A DNA stretch of 64,000 nt from Leeuwenhoekiella nanhaiensis. GTDB taxonomy: Bacteria > Bacteroidota > Bacteroidia > Flavobacteriales > Flavobacteriaceae. Below, in pieces: positions 1-9,050 of this stretch; the stretch's first letter is position 1; every line of letters starts with the position of its first letter. The notes below the pieces were generated by a model. The model did not search any database. It worked only from the letters and a program-made list of their open reading frames with translations, and had not been told where the DNA came from. A program made the translations under genes and the position numbers. The stretch covers positions 186,001 through 250,000 of the forward strand of contig NZ_KZ319287.1 of assembly GCF_002744755.1 (NCBI RefSeq), written 5' to 3'.

Positions 1-3000
1 CAACAGGGTTTTCAAAATGCGTTGCGCCAGGTTGGGGCACAACAGTATTTATGGGAATATCCTGATGCTGCTCAGGAAATTGACTATCAAAAACCGGAAG
101 GCGAACTGGTTGTTCTGCCCTATATAACCGATGCCGGGACTACAATGAAACTGGCCTATAAGTATGATATCTATGCCACCTATCCGCTAAGCAGAGGTGA
201 GGTTTATGTAGATGCACAAAAAGGCGAGGTGTTATTTTACAACAGTATTATTAAGCACGTAGATAGTTTTGGCCACGTGGGTGAAATCGCTGCAACTGTA
301 AAAACTGCTGACGAAGCTAAAAAGGCTTTGGAGAATTACGATGCTTTAGCCTACATTACCGGTAGTGCCGCCACCCGTTATAGCGGTACGCGTTCTATAG
401 AAACTGCTCTAAGTGGCGGAAGCTATATTCTTGCCGATGCAGGAAGAAAACTATACACCCGTGATGCTAAAAATCAGGCGCCGGGCTCAACCTATCCCTA
501 CATTAACAACTACGACCAGTTTACAGATAACGACAATAACTGGACAAGTGCAGAACACAGTGTAAACAAAGATGACGCGGCATTAGATGCACACTGGGGT
601 GCGATGATGACCTATGACTACTTTTTAAGTCAGCACAACCGCAACTCCTATGACAATAACGGAGCTCAAATACGCAGTTATGTGCACGTAGATGTGAACT
701 ACGACAACGCATTCTGGAATGGTTCGGTTATGTCTTATGGAGACGGTTCTTCAAACGGACAGGAAGGTAACGGCTATTTTGATGCCTTAACTTCTCTTGA
801 CGTGGCAGCTCACGAAATAGGTCATGCAGTCTGTACCTATACGGCAAACCTGGCTTATCAGCGCGAATCAGGGGGTCTTAATGAAGGCTTCTCAGATATC
901 TGGGGTGCTGCTGTTGAATTTTATGCTAAAGGAAACGGCAACGAGACCAATCCCAATCCTGAAATTTGGCTGATTGGTGATGAGATTGACCGCAGAGCAG
1001 GCTCAGCAGCCCTGCGTTCTATGTCAGATCCAAAATCTTTAGGGCAACCCGACACCTACGGCGGTACATACTGGAAAGAGCCTAATTGTGGTACACCTAC
1101 CCGAACTAACGATTATTGCGGGGTACATACCAATTCCGGGGTTTTAAATCACTGGTTTTACCTGACTTCTGTGGGAGGAGCAGGCACGAATGATGTGGGA
1201 GATTCTTATTCGGTTAACGGAATCGGCGTTACTAAAGCTGCATGCATCAGCTACAGAACCGAGTCGCTTTACCTTTCTTCCAACTCAACCTATGCAGATG
1301 CACGTGCTGCGAGTATTCAGGCGGCTATAGATCTTTATGGTGCCGGTGGTGCCGAAGAGCAGGCCGTAACCAATGCCTGGTATGCGGTCAACGTGGGCAG
1401 TGCCTATGGAGAAACACCTCCGGTAGAATACTGTACGTCTCAGGGCAATAGTGTAGCAGATGAGTACATAGGCCGGGTACAGTTGGGAAGCATTGATAAC
1501 ACCAGTGGCGCTTCAAGCGGATATACCAATCATACAGCAATCAGTACCGAATTGACTCGTGGAAGCGCTGCAACCATAACCATCACTCCGGTTTGGAGGG
1601 GAACTGTTTATGCGGAAGGTTATGCGGTATGGATAGATTACAACCAAAACGGAAGCTTTACCGATAACGGCGAATTGGTATTTAGCCGTGCGGCTTCAAC
1701 CAGCACTTCAGTTAGCGGAAGCTTTACCGTTCCTGCTTCAGCATTAGATGGTTCTACCCGTATGCGTGTTTCTATGAAATACAATGGAATTCCATCTTCT
1801 TGCGAAACCTTTAGCTACGGGGAAGTGGAAGATTATACCATCACTTTTGGAGGTGGTACTGCAGATACTGAAGCTCCATCAGCCCCCACAAATCTTGCTG
1901 CCTCTAACATAACCGAAACCACTTTAGATTTAAACTGGAATGCTTCCACAGATAACGTGGGTGTAACCGGTTATGATGTATATCAGGGAGCCAGCCTTTT
2001 AGGGACCGTAACAGGTACTTCGGCTTCTATTACAGGTCTTACTGCAGATACGGCTTATTCATTTTCGGTACAGGCTAAAGATGCAGCGGGTAATGTTTCG
2101 GCATCAAGCAATACGGTTAATGTTACTACTGCGGGTGGCGTTACAGCAGATACTGAAGCTCCATCAGCCCCCACAAATCTTGCTGCCTCTAACATAACCG
2201 AAACCACTTTAGATTTAAACTGGAATGCATCCACAGATAACGTGGGTGTAACCGGTTATGATGTATATCAGGGAGCCAGCCTTTTAGGGACCGTAACAGG
2301 TACTTCGGCTTCTATTACAGGTCTTACTGCAGATACGGCTTATTCATTTTCGGTACAGGCTAAAGATGCAGCGGGTAATGTTTCGGCATCAAGCAATACG
2401 GTTAATGTTACTACTGCGGGTGGCGTTACAGCAGATACTGAAGCTCCATCAGCCCCCACAAATCTTGCTGCCTCTAACATAACCGAAACCACTTTAGATT
2501 TAAACTGGAATGCATCAACAGATAATGTGGGCGTAACTGGTTATGATGTATATCAGGGAACCAGCCTTTTAGGGACGGTAACAGGAACTTCGGCTTCTAT
2601 CACAGGTCTTACTGCAGATACGGCTTTTTCCTTTTCGGTACAGGCTAAAGATGCAGCGGGTAATGTTTCGGCATCAAGCAATACGGTAAATGTTACAACT
2701 GCCGGTGGCGTCACAGCAGATACTGAGGCTCCTTCAACACCAACAAACCTTGCAGCTTCTAATGTGACAGAGACTACACTTGATTTATCCTGGAATGCTT
2801 CTACAGATAACGTGGGTGTAACCGGTTATGATGTGTATCAGGGAAGCAGCCTATTGGGTAGCGTAACAGGAACTTCGGCTTCAATAACCGGCCTGACTGC
2901 TAATACTGCCTATACCTTCTCGGTACGTGCTAAAGATGCAGCAGGTAATGTTTCTACTGCAGCATCGGTAAATGTGACCACTGCGGGCGGCGGCGGGCCT

Positions 3001-3804
3001 TTAGACGACACGCTGATTGCCAGTTATTTTGAAACCGGCTGGGACGGCTGGATTGACGGTGGTGGAGACTGCGCCCGCTATGCGGGGTCTCGCTCTCCTG
3101 AAGGGACCTATTCAATTCAGTTGCGTGATAACAGCGGCGTTGCTTCATCAATGACGAGCCCGGAGTTTGACCTTTCGGCTTACGACAATATCGAAATCAG
3201 TTTCTCACTATATGCCTATAGTATGGAGTACGGTGAAGATTTCTGGGTACGGTATAATGATGGTTCGGGCTGGCAAACTGTTGCTGCTTACGCGCAGGGA
3301 ACCAGTTTTAACAACAATACCTTTTACACAGCGACAATCAATCTGCCTGCAACCAGTTATAATCTGACTTCTACCGGAAGCTTCCGCTTTCAGTGTGATG
3401 CCAGCGCAAATGGTGACCTGGTATATATAGATGAGGTGGTGATACGCGGTACCGCGACAGCAGGTGTAAATGGCATTGTAGAAGCTGCTGCTCCTCAAAC
3501 TTTTGGAGGCGAAAGCTTTGCTGATCAACCTGATTTTGAGGGTGACTTTGTAGTGTATCCTAGTCCGGCGGTTGACCTTGCCCGTGTACAGCTAATGCTT
3601 GATATTGAAGACAAGCCGGTTGATGTAATGCTTTCGGTTTACGATATCAAAGGAAGTCGTGTTCTTACTAAAGAATACAGCAACCTAACTGAAGCTGCAT
3701 TTACAGAAGAACTGGACGTGACTAATTTCAAATCAGGAGTATATTTTGTAGAAATTACTTCGCAAAGCGGAATGAAAGAGACGGCTAAATTTATCAAGAA
3801 ATAA
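1..3804 (+). CDS. Secreted M4 (thermolysin-type) metalloprotease with FN3 repeats and T9SS signal, 5' truncated
   Basis: The frame is open from base 1, so the true start and signal peptide lie upstream of the window. In order it shows the end of an FTP/PepSY propeptide, an M4 catalytic domain with the zinc motif HEIGH at 811-825 and the third ligand in GLNEGFSD near 880-900, a GEVEDY-type beta module ending near 1857, four fibronectin type III domains (1861-2994), a jelly-roll-like adhesion module (about 3000-3460), and a type A T9SS C-terminal sorting domain (about 3550-3804) with the usual VYDIKG and SGVYFVE signatures. It is therefore expected to be exported, cross the outer membrane by T9SS and act as an extracellular or surface endopeptidase. 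FN3 and jelly-roll parts probably bind substrate or act as spacers. A strong terminator follows. Confidence 0.93.
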   Translation, partial: QQGFQNALRQVGAQQYLWEYPDAAQEIDYQKPEGELVVLPYITDAGTTMKLAYKYDIYATYPLSRGEVYVDAQKGEVLFYNSIIKHVDSFGHVGEIAATVKTADEAKKALENYDALAYITGSAATRYSGTRSIETALSGGSYILADAGRKLYTRDAKNQAPGSTYPYINNYDQFTDNDNNWTSAEHSVNKDDAALDAHWGAMMTYDYFLSQHNRNSYDNNGAQIRSYVHVDVNYDNAFWNGSVMSYGDGSSNGQEGNGYFDALTSLDVAAHEIGHAVCTYTANLAYQRESGGLNEGFSDIWGAAVEFYAKGNGNETNPNPEIWLIGDEIDRRAGSAALRSMSDPKSLGQPDTYGGTYWKEPNCGTPTRTNDYCGVHTNSGVLNHWFYLTSVGGAGTNDVGDSYSVNGIGVTKAACISYRTESLYLSSNSTYADARAASIQAAIDLYGAGGAEEQAVTNAWYAVNVGSAYGETPPVEYCTSQGNSVADEYIGRVQLGSIDNTSGASSGYTNHTAISTELTRGSAATITITPVWRGTVYAEGYAVWIDYNQNGSFTDNGELVFSRAASTSTSVSGSFTVPASALDGSTRMRVSMKYNGIPSSCETFSYGEVEDYTITFGGGTADTEAPSAPTNLAASNITETTLDLNWNASTDNVGVTGYDVYQGASLLGTVTGTSASITGLTADTAYSFSVQAKDAAGNVSASSNTVNVTTAGGVTADTEAPSAPTNLAASNITETTLDLNWNASTDNVGVTGYDVYQGASLLGTVTGTSASITGLTADTAYSFSVQAKDAAGNVSASSNTVNVTTAGGVTADTEAPSAPTNLAASNITETTLDLNWNASTDNVGVTGYDVYQGTSLLGTVTGTSASITGLTADTAFSFSVQAKDAAGNVSASSNTVNVTTAGGVTADTEAPSTPTNLAASNVTETTLDLSWNASTDNVGVTGYDVYQGSSLLGSVTGTSASITGLTANTAYTFSVRAKDAAGNVSTAASVNVTTAGGGGPLDDTLIASYFETGWDGWIDGGGDCARYAGSRSPEGTYSIQLRDNSGVASSMTSPEFDLSAYDNIEISFSLYAYSMEYGEDFWVRYNDGSGWQTVAAYAQGTSFNNNTFYTATINLPATSYNLTSTGSFRFQCDASANGDLVYIDEVVIRGTATAGVNGIVEAAAPQTFGGESFADQPDFEGDFVVYPSPAVDLARVQLMLDIEDKPVDVMLSVYDIKGSRVLTKEYSNLTEAAFTEELDVTNFKSGVYFVEITSQSGMKETAKFIKK
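1861..2994 (+). repeat. Four tandem FN3-encoding repeats, 285-bp period
   Basis: Units begin at 1861, 2146, 2431 and 2716, exactly 285 bp (95 codons) apart. I see a single difference between units 1 and 2 in the part I aligned (gcttcc versus gcatcc in the WNAS segment); unit 3 has several changes and unit 4 is the most diverged. The gradient of identity suggests recent amplification by unequal recombination or slippage inside the protease gene. Confidence 0.95.
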
Positions 3805-3828
3805 TCTTACTGGTTTCTTTAAATCAAG

Positions 3829-3857
3829 GCCCGGTGCGTTTGCACCGGGCTTTTTTT
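3829..3857. terminator. Rho-independent terminator between convergent genes
   Basis: Perfect 9-bp stem GCCCGGTGC/GCACCGGGC with a GTTT loop, followed by seven T on the plus strand. It sits 24 bp after the protease stop codon and just before the 3' end of the convergent exonuclease gene. Confidence 0.92.
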
Positions 3858-3860
3858 GTG

Positions 3861-4574
3861 CTAAACTGAAGTGACTTCGCTTTCTTCTAATAAGGGTTCG
3901 TTGCGCAGGCGTAATACAATTTGAGCCACAGCAACCACATCACGCTCACAATATTCTATTATGCGTTTGATATTTTTATGTTTGTAATACACCTCACGTA
4001 CCTGACTGCCGTCAATGTCTGTTTTTGGAGAAGGAATATCCAGAATTTTAGTAAGTAGTTTAAGAGACGTATAGTGTTTGTAGTCGCCAAATTTCCACAA
4101 CTCCAGTGTATCCAAATGCGGAATTTCCCAGGGTTTTTTACCAAATAGATCCAGCTTAAACGGAAGCTTGATACCGTTTACAATCATTCTTCGGGCAATA
4201 AACGGAAAATCAAATTCCTTCCCGTTGTGAGCGCAAAGTACATGCTGTGGCTTGTTGTAATGTTCGCTGAGTAATTTTTTAAACTGAAGTAGTAATTCTC
4301 TTTCGGTGCCTGAAAAGGTTGTGGTCCTGAAGTTTCTTTTTTCGCCTTCTATCTTAAAATAACCCACAGATATGCAGACAATTTTCCCAAATTCGGCCCA
4401 GATACCCGCCCGCTCGTAAAATTCTTCGGCGCTAAACTCGTCCCGGCGTTGGTATTCGGTTTTGTCAGCATACAACTGTTGCATAGTTTCATCCAGATCG
4501 CTAAAGCGCTCGTGTTGCGGCACCGTCTCGATATCGAGAAACAGAATGTGTTCTAAGTTGAGGCGACTTATCAT
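3861..4574 (-). CDS. Predicted 3'-5' exonuclease (DnaQ-like, PolB-exonuclease type)
   Basis: A 237-residue protein with the exonuclease signatures of the DEDD superfamily: Exo I as D14-I-E16, Exo II as HNGKEFD at 116-122, and Exo III as YCERD at 207-211. This arrangement matches the predicted 3'-5' exonucleases related to the proofreading domain of family B polymerases (COG3298 type), which stand alone without a polymerase domain. The likely role is 3'-end trimming of DNA or RNA in the cytoplasm; the substrate cannot be told from sequence. The start lies 1 bp after the stop of the upstream serine hydrolase gene, so the two are probably cotranscribed. Confidence 0.8.
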   Translation of the reverse strand: MISRLNLEHILFLDIETVPQHERFSDLDETMQQLYADKTEYQRRDEFSAEEFYERAGIWAEFGKIVCISVGYFKIEGEKRNFRTTTFSGTERELLLQFKKLLSEHYNKPQHVLCAHNGKEFDFPFIARRMIVNGIKLPFKLDLFGKKPWEIPHLDTLELWKFGDYKHYTSLKLLTKILDIPSPKTDIDGSQVREVYYKHKNIKRIIEYCERDVVAVAQIVLRLRNEPLLEESEVTSV

Positions 4575-4575
4575 C

Positions 4576-5715
4576 TCAATTCATTTTATAAGCTTCATCA
4601 AAATAGGTTTCCAGCTCGGCCGGATACCCGTTTTCAGCCAGCGGACCATGGTTGTGACCCAGTCGTACCACAATGAGATTATCTTCAGGTAGCACCATCA
4701 CATATTGGCCCAGATGCCCGCGCATCATAAATACGTCTTTGCCTTTATAATCCATCAACCAAAAGCCGTAACCGTAGGGTTCCCCTTCAAACCGGGGCTG
4801 GATTGATTTCGCCACAAAAGAAGAATCCAAAATCTGCCTGCCATTCCACCTCCCATAATCTTTGTACAACTTACCCAGACGTGCAAAATCGCGTGCGTTT
4901 GACGCGATACAGCAATAAGCTTTTACGAGTCCGCCGTCTTCACTATCCAGTTGCCACAAAGCATCTTCCTGAGCGCCGAGGGGTTTCCATAGATTTTCCG
5001 AAAGATAGTCTGCCAGTTTTTTACCTGTTGCTTTTTCGAGTACCATAGCGAGGAGTTGGGTATTTCCGCTGAGGTAAGTAAATCCCTTTCCGGGTTCGCC
5101 TTTCATTCCCAGATTGCGCATCACGGGATCGAGATTGTCATCAAAATACGCCCGTGTGGTAACTGAAAACGGACTATAATACGACTCATCCCAGTTGAGG
5201 CCGCTGGCCATCGAGGCAAGATCGCCTACGGTCATTTGAGCTGCCGTTCCGGTAGCATATTCCGGGATGAAATCGCCTACCGGCTGGTCGAGACTTTTGA
5301 TGTGCCCCTGCATTATGGCTTTGCCCAGCAATGCCGAAACGTAACTTTTAGCCATCGAAAACGAGTTGCTTTTTGAGGTCTGCCCAAAGCCATCGTAATA
5401 TTCTTCGAAAACAATACTGTCGTTTTTAATAACGAGAAAGGCCACAGAGCCGTATTTCTGATGAATTTGCTTGAGCTGTTCGCTCGGCTCATGGGTGTTG
5501 TAATTTGCAGCTTCGGGCCAGGCCTGGGGCGTACCATGCGCAATTGTGGTGTTGTCAAACTTTTTATAATCTTCCAGATAGGCAGTGGTGTGCCCGGTAA
5601 AATAGATGGTGCGCACGGCTTTGAGCAAATAGTCGTAATCAAACACATACAATGCGATGACGAGTACGACGATCAGGCTTATCAAACCTAAAAAAATGCG
5701 TTTGAGTAGTTTCAT
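4576..5715 (-). CDS. Serine hydrolase of the beta-lactamase/class C family, membrane-anchored
   Basis: 379 residues. Residues 5-25 form a hydrophobic N-terminal anchor. The nucleophile motif S120-M-A-K123 (SxxK) and the later Y214-L-S are those of the penicillin-binding-protein/esterase superfamily; the HLG segment near residue 330 replaces the KTG box. The overall pattern resembles 6-aminohexanoate-dimer hydrolase (NylB)-like and EstB-like enzymes rather than true beta-lactamases. It probably hydrolyses an ester or amide at the periplasmic side of the membrane. The substrate is unknown. It forms a likely two-gene unit with the exonuclease downstream. Confidence 0.8.
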   Translation of the reverse strand: MKLLKRIFLGLISLIVVLVIALYVFDYDYLLKAVRTIYFTGHTTAYLEDYKKFDNTTIAHGTPQAWPEAANYNTHEPSEQLKQIHQKYGSVAFLVIKNDSIVFEEYYDGFGQTSKSNSFSMAKSYVSALLGKAIMQGHIKSLDQPVGDFIPEYATGTAAQMTVGDLASMASGLNWDESYYSPFSVTTRAYFDDNLDPVMRNLGMKGEPGKGFTYLSGNTQLLAMVLEKATGKKLADYLSENLWKPLGAQEDALWQLDSEDGGLVKAYCCIASNARDFARLGKLYKDYGRWNGRQILDSSFVAKSIQPRFEGEPYGYGFWLMDYKGKDVFMMRGHLGQYVMVLPEDNLIVVRLGHNHGPLAENGYPAELETYFDEAYKMN

Positions 5716-5766
5716 ACTCTAAAGATACCGAAAAAGGATTAGGATTTTTTAAGGAAATCCGTAGAT

Positions 5767-6240
5767 CTAAAAAAGAGATTGTTGGGTCACCGGACTCTCG
5801 TGTTCCAATAGCCATTTTTTACGCCAAATCCCGCCAGCGTAGCCGGTCATAGACTGGTCGCTGCCAATCACACGATGACATGGAATGATGATAGCGATGG
5901 GATTTTTTCCGTTTGCGGAGGCTGCTGCACGAATGACTTTGGGATCACCCAGATCTTTAGCCATTTGTAAATAGGAAGTGGTTTTTCCAAAAGGAATTTC
6001 AGCCAGTTGCTGCCAGACCCGTTTTTGAAAGTCGGTACCTTGTGGGTTTAATTTAAGGTTGAACGCTGTGCGTGTTCCGGCGAAATACTCTTCTAATTGT
6101 AGGACCGTATTGGTCAATGCTTCCGGTATGTTTTCGCTTTGCGGAAGTTTTTCATCTAAAAATGCAACGCGTTGCAATCCTTCTTCATCCCCTTCAATCT
6201 GAATGCTTCCCAGAGGCGAAGTGAGATAAGCTACATTCAT
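5767..6240 (-). CDS. ogt: Methylated-DNA--[protein]-cysteine S-methyltransferase
   Basis: 157 residues, the normal length for single-domain Ogt/MGMT. The active-site motif PCHRV lies at 120-124 with acceptor Cys121. The HTH-containing C-terminal domain (RVWQQLAEIPFGKTTSY and the AAASANGKNP segment) is complete. The enzyme repairs O6-alkylguanine and O4-alkylthymine by suicidal alkyl transfer. The ATG overlaps the stop of the upstream CNNM/CBS gene by 4 bp (ATGA), so translation is probably coupled. Confidence 0.93.
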   Translation of the reverse strand: MNVAYLTSPLGSIQIEGDEEGLQRVAFLDEKLPQSENIPEALTNTVLQLEEYFAGTRTAFNLKLNPQGTDFQKRVWQQLAEIPFGKTTSYLQMAKDLGDPKVIRAAASANGKNPIAIIIPCHRVIGSDQSMTGYAGGIWRKKWLLEHESPVTQQSLF

Positions 6241-7415
6241 TCTGAATCTTCGTCGTTGGTTTCAGAAGTTTTCTTTTTGTCTTCGATATTGTGCTGCGGA
6301 TCGAGCTTGACGTTTTCGGCAGGTTTTGGAGCTTCTTCCAAAACGATTCCCATGCGTTTTGCGCGGCGTTCCCAATTTTTACGAGCCTGCACCTGCATAT
6401 CTTCAATAGTGTCGCTCTCGTCCATTATTTCGAGTCCCAGAAGGGTTTCAATGATGTCTTCCATGGTCACTATCCCAATGGTGTTTCCAAATTCATCGGT
6501 AACCAGAGCCAAATGCCCGCGACTTTTGATAAAGGTGTCAAAAAGTTCTGGTATAGGTTGGTCTGCATTGACTATGAGAATATCTCTTTTGATGTCTGAA
6601 AGCAGTTTGTCACCGTGTTCTTCCACAATTTCTTCAAGCACATCGTCTTTAAGAATAAAACCGGTAATGTTGTGAGTTTTGCCGTGATAAACGGGAATCC
6701 GCGAAAATTTAAGATGACGGTGTTCTTTATGGAATTCTTTCAGCGACTTGGTTTCATCTTCCAAAACCACAACCGGAAACGGCGTCATCACGTCTTTAGC
6801 CAAAACCGATTTAAAAACCAGCAGGTTTTTAATAACTGTGGTCTCGTTGTCTTCAAAAACGCCTTCTTTTTCGGCAGCATCGGTAAGTGCCATAAATTCT
6901 TCGCGGCTCATCGTACTCACATGCGCTGATTTGCCCACCAGTTTGGTTACCTGCATTAAAACCCAAAGAATCCCGGTGTATTTCAGGACGAGAAGAATGA
7001 TGGTCAAACTTTTCGCAGTAAAATTACCCAGAGATTTCCAGTAGGTCGCACCTATGGTTTTTGGGATGATTTCTGACAAGACTAAAATCGCAAGAGTCAT
7101 AATGGTAGATACCAGACCTACAAAGTTGATTCCAAATAAATTGACGTCATAGCCCGATTCTGCGGCCATCGTACCGGCCTGATCCCCAACCAAAATCGCA
7201 CCTACGGTGTGCGCAATGGTATTGAGCGTAAGAATCGCAATTAAGGGCTTGTCAATGTCTTTTTTAAAGTTGGCCAGGGTTTCTGCATAGCCTTTGCCTT
7301 CTTTGGTCTTGATGCGGATAAAGTTTGGCGTTATACTGAGTAAAACGGCCTCCAGAATAGAGCATAAGAAGGAAAAAAATATCGAAATAAACGCAAATGC
7401 GATAAGTAGTGCCAT
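6237..7415 (-). CDS. CNNM/CBS-domain membrane protein (HlyC/CorC-type)
   Basis: 392 residues. The N-terminal half (1-165) is a DUF21/CNNM transmembrane domain with three to four hydrophobic helices. Residues about 205-330 form a CBS pair (MTPFPVVVLEDE and LVTDEFGNTIGIVTMEDIIE). The C-terminal transporter-associated domain found in full CorC proteins is missing; instead there is a charged tail of about 60 residues. CNNM relatives are linked to Mg2+ or Co2+ efflux with CBS sensing of nucleotides. It is translationally coupled to ogt. Confidence 0.85.
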   Translation of the reverse strand: MALLIAFAFISIFFSFLCSILEAVLLSITPNFIRIKTKEGKGYAETLANFKKDIDKPLIAILTLNTIAHTVGAILVGDQAGTMAAESGYDVNLFGINFVGLVSTIMTLAILVLSEIIPKTIGATYWKSLGNFTAKSLTIILLVLKYTGILWVLMQVTKLVGKSAHVSTMSREEFMALTDAAEKEGVFEDNETTVIKNLLVFKSVLAKDVMTPFPVVVLEDETKSLKEFHKEHRHLKFSRIPVYHGKTHNITGFILKDDVLEEIVEEHGDKLLSDIKRDILIVNADQPIPELFDTFIKSRGHLALVTDEFGNTIGIVTMEDIIETLLGLEIMDESDTIEDMQVQARKNWERRAKRMGIVLEEAPKPAENVKLDPQHNIEDKKKTSETNDEDSE

Positions 7416-7515
7416 CGGTTAGTTTGGATTTGCGATAAATATACTATAAATCACAGGGTCTCGCCAAGAGGTTAAGAAAAGCTTAGGTTATAGCAACCGG
7501 AAACAGATTTACCAA

Positions 7516-8025
7516 TTACCAGCCGCTGTATTGGGGTGGTTTCAAACCCTTTAAGTTAAGGTACACAATGAGTTGCCCGCGATGGTGGGTGATATGATCC
7601 TGAAGCAGATTGAGAATTTGCAAACGCGATTTTTCACCCGCAAAAAAGTCTACTTGTTCTGCAAAGCGCTTTTCAGGATAAGCTTTAATCGTCTCCAAAA
7701 TCAAATCAAATGAGGATGCGAGATTGGCAATGATGCGTTCTTTGGAGTTGGTAGCGGTACTCACTTCAGCTTCCGGTTTATCAAAATAGGTAGTTGCCAG
7801 CCATTCCATATTACCGTTTATGTGCTGGAGTTGCTCCTCGAAGCTCATTTCCCGCTCGGTAGGTTTGTAATCGTAAAGGGAGTCGGGCATTTGCTCAGCG
7901 ATCGCGATCAAATAGGCTTTAGAATTTTGCCATTTTTCAAGCCAGGCTTGTTTATACAGATTTTCCTGAGCCTGAAGGGTAGTCAGGCTCAGGAGAAAAA
8001 TCAAAATTGAAAAGATGCTGCGCAT
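7516..8025 (-). CDS. Exported DinB-like four-helix protein
   Basis: 169 residues with a clear signal peptide (about 1-20, ending LQAQE). The rest matches the DinB/YfiT four-helix fold, with histidines placed as in the metal triad (QHINGN near residue 67 and DHITHHRGQ near 145). DinB relatives in Bacillus are damage-inducible; secreted versions are frequent in Bacteroidota and their function is not established. It starts 2 bp after the stop of hemB and is the last gene of the haem operon. Confidence 0.75.
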   Translation of the reverse strand: MRSIFSILIFLLSLTTLQAQENLYKQAWLEKWQNSKAYLIAIAEQMPDSLYDYKPTEREMSFEEQLQHINGNMEWLATTYFDKPEAEVSTATNSKERIIANLASSFDLILETIKAYPEKRFAEQVDFFAGEKSRLQILNLLQDHITHHRGQLIVYLNLKGLKPPQYSGW

Positions 8026-8027
8026 GT

Positions 8028-9017
8028 TTAGGAAATCAATTTAACCACATCCTTTGCAAAATAACTCGCGATAAGACTGGCACCTGCGCGTTTGATCGCG
8101 AAGGCCTGTTCTAAAACTACTGCATCGTGATCGAGCCAGCCGCGTTCTGCCGCAGCTTTGATCATCGCATATTCGCCGCTCACCTGATACACCGCAACGG
8201 GGACATTTACCGCGTTTTTAATATCACGTACAATATCGAGATAGCAAAGTCCGGGTTTTACCATCACGATATCGGCGCCTTCGTCAATGTCCATCAGAGT
8301 TTCTTTTATAGCTTCCTCGCGGTTTGCATAGTCCATCTGATAGGTTTTCTTATCCTTCGGCACATCTTTTAAATCTACCGGTGCACTGTCTAGCGCGTCG
8401 CGAAACGGACCGTAAAAAGCTGAAGCATATTTTGCGGAATAGCTCATAATGCCCACATCGTGATGCCCTTCATCTTCAAGCAGGGTACGCATTTCAAAAA
8501 TACGGCCGTCCATCATATCGCTGGGCGCCACCATATCTGCACCGGCGTTGGCGTGCGAAAGTGCCATTTCAGCTAACACGGCGCTGGTATCGTCGTTTAC
8601 GATTTTACCGCCGCCCACAATGCCGTCGTGGCCAAAAGATGAAAAAGGATCCAGTGCAACATCGGTCATCACGACCATTCCGGGTAAGACATCTTTAACG
8701 GCTTTGATGGAGCGCTGCATCAAACCGTTGGGGTTTAAAGCTTCGGTACCGCTGTTGTCTTTCAGCTTCTCATCTACTTTTACAAACAACAACACGCTTT
8801 TTAAGCCCAGTTTCCAGAGTTCTTTTACTTCTTTCTGCAAATTATCAAGACTCAGTCGGTAGTAACCCGGCATCGATGCGATTTCGTCTTTAACTCCTTT
8901 TCCTTCCACAACAAAAAGGGGAACGATAAAGTCATTGGGCGATAGGGTGGTTTCGCGTACCAGAGCGCGTACAGCTTCCGTGGTGCGTAATCTGCGATTT
9001 CTTCTTAATGGAAACAT
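8028..9017 (-). CDS. hemB: Porphobilinogen synthase (5-aminolevulinate dehydratase)
   Basis: 329 residues, full length. Condenses two 5-aminolevulinate molecules to porphobilinogen. The Schiff-base lysine lies in MVKPG near residue 255 and the second conserved lysine in the SYSAKYASAFYGPFR segment. The region that holds the catalytic zinc cysteines in yeast and E. coli type enzymes reads DVALDPFSSFGHDG, with Asp and Ser instead of Cys, so this is predicted to be a Mg2+-type enzyme rather than zinc-dependent. It follows hemF by 33 bp in the haem operon. Confidence 0.97.
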   Translation of the reverse strand: MFPLRRNRRLRTTEAVRALVRETTLSPNDFIVPLFVVEGKGVKDEIASMPGYYRLSLDNLQKEVKELWKLGLKSVLLFVKVDEKLKDNSGTEALNPNGLMQRSIKAVKDVLPGMVVMTDVALDPFSSFGHDGIVGGGKIVNDDTSAVLAEMALSHANAGADMVAPSDMMDGRIFEMRTLLEDEGHHDVGIMSYSAKYASAFYGPFRDALDSAPVDLKDVPKDKKTYQMDYANREEAIKETLMDIDEGADIVMVKPGLCYLDIVRDIKNAVNVPVAVYQVSGEYAMIKAAAERGWLDHDAVVLEQAFAIKRAGASLIASYFAKDVVKLIS

Positions 9018-9050
9018 AGTTGTATTTTTTATTCCAATTGTTATTTCTAT

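Noticed and set aside
1861-2994. Possible CRISPR or insertion sequence from repeated DNA
   Set aside because: The 285-bp units are in-frame FN3 domains within one coding region.
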